Positions 6,399-8,138 of a DNA stretch of 8,138 bases are shown piece by piece. The DNA is taken from NCBI GenBank assembly GCA_016784265.1, contig JADHUZ010000042.1, positions 1 through 8,138 on the forward strand. The letters are read 5' to 3'. This DNA is from Fidelibacterota bacterium (GTDB lineage Bacteria; Fidelibacterota; BS150m-G59). A program made the position numbers and the translations under genes. Every line of letters begins with the position of its first letter. Position 1 is the first letter of the stretch. The notes under the pieces were generated by a model, which was not told the origin of the DNA, did no database searches, and saw only the letters and a list, made by a program, of their open reading frames with translations.

Positions 6399-7359
6399 AA
6401 ATTATTTCCGGTATTATTTTGTTGTAAACTACTTTCACAATGTCAAATCGACACTCTAAATTTCGATATTCTGGATGTTGAAAAAAAAAGTATTCTCCGG
6501 TTTCTGCAATTTTTTCTTGTTTTTCCTCATCAATTCTTCGGACAAGTTCTGTTTCACTCTTGCCTGTTTTCACTTCAATCAACGCAATCACATCGCCATC
6601 TTTCGCGATAATGTCAATTTCACCCGTGCGACTGCCGTGGAAATTTCTGCGAATAATTTCCAAACCGTTTTCAATGATTGCCGAAACCGCCCAATCCTCA
6701 CCCCATTTTCCTAAAATTTGGAAATTGGCATTTTTCGGATTGCGTAGATGTTCCGCTACTCGCTTGAAACTAGCACGATGGATTGGCGATGCGCCAATTT
6801 CTGCTATTTTCTTACAATGCAATTTCGTGCCATAACCTTTGTGAGAATCGAAGCCATATTCCGGAAAAATCTCGTGATATTTTCGCATGATTCGATCTCG
6901 CGTAACTTTGGCAATGATAGAAGCTGCCGCTATCGAATGACTTTTCTGATCGCCGTTGATAATCGTCTTTTGCTGATAAATAGGCAGTCCCTGATTCCCA
7001 TCGATCAGGAGGAATTCCGGTTGTGGCTGGCATTTTCCAATCGCAATTTTCATCGCTTTTTTTGTCGCTTCCAGAACATTTATACGATCAATTTCCTGCG
7101 GATTTATTTGCCCAATTCCGATGGCGAGTGCTTTTTGTTGAATGATTTCAAAAAGTTCTTCTCTGCGTTTTTCACTCAGCAATTTAGAATCGATCACGCC
7201 ATCAATTTGTTCATCTTCCGGTAAAATCACAGCCGCCGCAACAACTGGACCGGCAAGAGGTCCTCTGCCGACTTCATCCACACCGGCAATTTTCGCGATT
7301 CCACTCTGCCAAATTTCTTTTTCAAAATCAAGCGGTGCTGTTTTTAGAATTTTCGCCAA
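6373..7359 (-). CDS. rnhB: RNase HII fused to UPF0102/YraN nuclease-like domain
   Basis: One uninterrupted 328-residue frame carries two proteins that are usually separate. Residues 1 to about 207 are RNase HII, which cuts RNA in RNA-DNA hybrids and at single ribonucleotides in DNA: GVDEVGRGPLAGP supplies Asp28 and Glu29, LLIDGN Asp120, and AAASIIAKVTRD Asp155, the full DEDD set, plus DSKLLS and HKGYGT. Residues about 212-328 are a UPF0102 (YraN) domain of the PD-(D/E)XK type. The start is TTG at 7359 with GGAGG five bases upstream; it overlaps the end of comEC by 16 bases, so coupled translation is likely. The C-terminus overlaps the ggt start. rnhB and yraN genes are adjacent in many bacteria, so fusion by loss of the intervening stop is a simple explanation. 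Both parts look intact. Nearly certain for RNase HII, high for the second domain. Confidence 0.96.
   Translation of the reverse strand: MAKILKTAPLDFEKEIWQSGIAKIAGVDEVGRGPLAGPVVAAAVILPEDEQIDGVIDSKLLSEKRREELFEIIQQKALAIGIGQINPQEIDRINVLEATKKAMKIAIGKCQPQPEFLLIDGNQGLPIYQQKTIINGDQKSHSIAAASIIAKVTRDRIMRKYHEIFPEYGFDSHKGYGTKLHCKKIAEIGASPIHRASFKRVAEHLRNPKNANFQILGKWGEDWAVSAIIENGLEIIRRNFHGSRTGEIDIIAKDGDVIALIEVKTGKSETELVRRIDEEKQEKIAETGEYFFFQHPEYRNLECRFDIVKVVYNKIIPEIIYEKDAFRL
6376..6726 (-). other. UPF0102/YraN-type domain within the RNase HII fusion
   Basis: Approximate extent of the C-terminal domain, residues 212-328 of the fusion. It opens LGKWGEDWAVSAIIENG, the usual start of a free-standing YraN, followed by GEIDIIAKDGD and LIEVKTGKS. 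Candidate catalytic residues are Asp249, Glu262 and Lys264 in the D-x(n)-E-x-K arrangement of PD-(D/E)XK nucleases, with Glu221 and Glu247 also conserved in the family. The biochemical role of this family is poorly established; the link to RNase HII suggests nucleic acid processing (inference). Confidence 0.88.
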
Positions 7360-8138
7360 TCAATCCTCCGAAAAGTTTTTCCATCAGTTTCAAACATCAC
7401 CGCTCCTGTTTCGCCAGTGAGAAAAACATCGCCATAATTTTCCAATTTCCGAATCAATCCACTATCAACCTTTTGATACATTGAAATTACAGAAATTTGC
7501 GGTTTGACCATTGGAAGAATTTTCACAAAAATGGAATCCTCTCCGTGATTTGGAACTTTGAAAATATCCGCCGCAAGATGGTTATTAAATTCTTCTGGAA
7601 TTACGAAAGTATCATAGTTATTACAAAACAAAACAGATTTCGTGCCGAACTGCAAGCGCAGCACAGAGGAATTTTCCCAAATTGCCGAACCAGTTTGCAA
7701 AACAAATAATCCATGCTCTGCATCATAATCCCCTTTTTGTTTAAAAAATATTGAGATTTCTTTTTCTATGGCAATTTCCTTTAAATGCAGAAAATCTGGC
7801 TTATCCATATCTTCAAATAAAACCCAAATTTCGCCGACAGGCAAAGTCGCCAACAAAGAAATAGCACCTCCATAATTGACTTTATTTGGCGAGGTCAGCA
7901 CCAAAATTTGAATTTTATCCAACCCGTATTTTTCAAAAAATGGCAACAGAATTTTCTCTCCATCATCGTAGTGTCGTGTAATTTTTCCACAATCAATTAC
8001 GACAACATCGCCAGATGGATAGCACACGACAGAAGCATCGCCAACTCCAACGTCCAAAAATGTCAAATTCAATTTTTCAGATGTAAATACTGGTGTCCAA
8101 ATTCCGTGCAAACAAATTGCAAATACACCAAAAACGAA
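7344..8138 (-). CDS. comEC: ComEC/Rec2 C-terminal part: last membrane segment and degenerate beta-lactamase-like domain
   Basis: The frame is open to the right edge, so only the last 264 residues are seen. The first visible residues (FVFGVFAICLHGIWTPVF) are hydrophobic, as expected for the end of the ComEC membrane channel. Then comes LNLTFLDVGVGDASVV, matching the VTFLDVGQGDA opening of the ComEC metallo-beta-lactamase-like domain, then VVVIDCG. ComEC forms the inner-membrane channel for single-stranded DNA during natural transformation. Here the usual THxDxDHxGG metal-binding motif reads TSPNKVNYGG, the later HHG reads NHG, and the FLLTGD-like strand reads VLFCNNYD, so the domain has probably lost metal-dependent nuclease activity. 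A TTG at 8111 could pose as a start, but the hydrophobic lead-in argues it is internal. The stop lies inside the rnhB start region. A stand-alone beta-lactamase-fold protein is less likely. Confidence 0.82.
   Translation of the reverse strand, partial: FVFGVFAICLHGIWTPVFTSEKLNLTFLDVGVGDASVVCYPSGDVVVIDCGKITRHYDDGEKILLPFFEKYGLDKIQILVLTSPNKVNYGGAISLLATLPVGEIWVLFEDMDKPDFLHLKEIAIEKEISIFFKQKGDYDAEHGLFVLQTGSAIWENSSVLRLQFGTKSVLFCNNYDTFVIPEEFNNHLAADIFKVPNHGEDSIFVKILPMVKPQISVISMYQKVDSGLIRKLENYGDVFLTGETGAVMFETDGKTFRRIDWRKF
7365..7369 (-). promoter_or_regulatory. Shine-Dalgarno fixing a TTG start for rnhB, inside comEC
   Basis: Minus-strand GGAGG lies five bases before TTG 7359, and within the last codons of comEC. 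It decides the rnhB start and suggests coupled translation of the two genes. Confidence 0.8.

Noticed and set aside
6748..7224. A 158-codon plus-strand open frame opposite rnhB
   Set aside because: It is antisense to the intact RNase HII domain, has a low-complexity F/R/N-rich composition, and matches no family I know.
8109..8111. TTG at 8111 as the true start of a small beta-lactamase-like protein
   Set aside because: The frame continues to the window edge through hydrophobic residues typical of the ComEC membrane part, and no Shine-Dalgarno precedes the TTG.

Overview
The window is AT-rich bacterial chromosome in which all seven recognisable genes lie on the minus strand, so transcription runs from the right edge (8138) to the left edge (1). 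In transcription order they are: the C-terminal part of a ComEC-type DNA-uptake channel (cut by the right edge), an RNase HII fused to a UPF0102/YraN nuclease-like domain, gamma-glutamyltransferase, an unusual signal peptidase I, a stand-alone 2-oxoacid-dehydrogenase E2-like catalytic domain, the radical-SAM heme chaperone HemW, and a DUF438/hemerythrin/PAS protein (cut by the left edge). The plus strand holds no convincing gene.

Spacing is tight: comEC and rnhB overlap by 16 bases, rnhB and ggt by 26, and the E2-like gene and hemW are 17 bases apart. The gaps after ggt, lepB and hemW are roughly 100, 40 and 80 bases. I see no convincing internal promoter or factor-independent terminator in the direction of transcription, so one long transcript is possible. 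Three starts are non-ATG (TTG for rnhB and lepB, GTG for hemW). The two TTG starts are fixed by good Shine-Dalgarno sequences; the GTG rests on family alignment alone.

The genes are mostly housekeeping and do not form one pathway. ComEC belongs to DNA uptake; RNase HII removes ribonucleotides and primers from DNA; GGT is an exported glutathione/gamma-glutamyl hydrolase that itself needs signal-peptide cleavage; LepB cleaves signal peptides; HemW handles heme; the DUF438 protein looks like a di-iron plus PAS sensor, a type often met in anaerobes. Periplasmic GGT suggests a Gram-negative organism. A Fibrobacterota or other FCB-group relative is my guess, but nothing in the window fixes the taxon.

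The most unusual points are: (1) the RNase HII-YraN fusion; (2) a four-cysteine, probably metal-binding N-terminal module in signal peptidase I arranged around a predicted membrane hairpin; (3) two spacers flanking lepB built of 7-base tandem units (CAATnnn x5 and CAGTnnn x3), one next to a 37-base near-perfect inverted repeat; (4) a ComEC beta-lactamase-like domain whose metal-binding motif has been lost; (5) an E2-like enzyme in which glutamate stands where the catalytic histidine should be.
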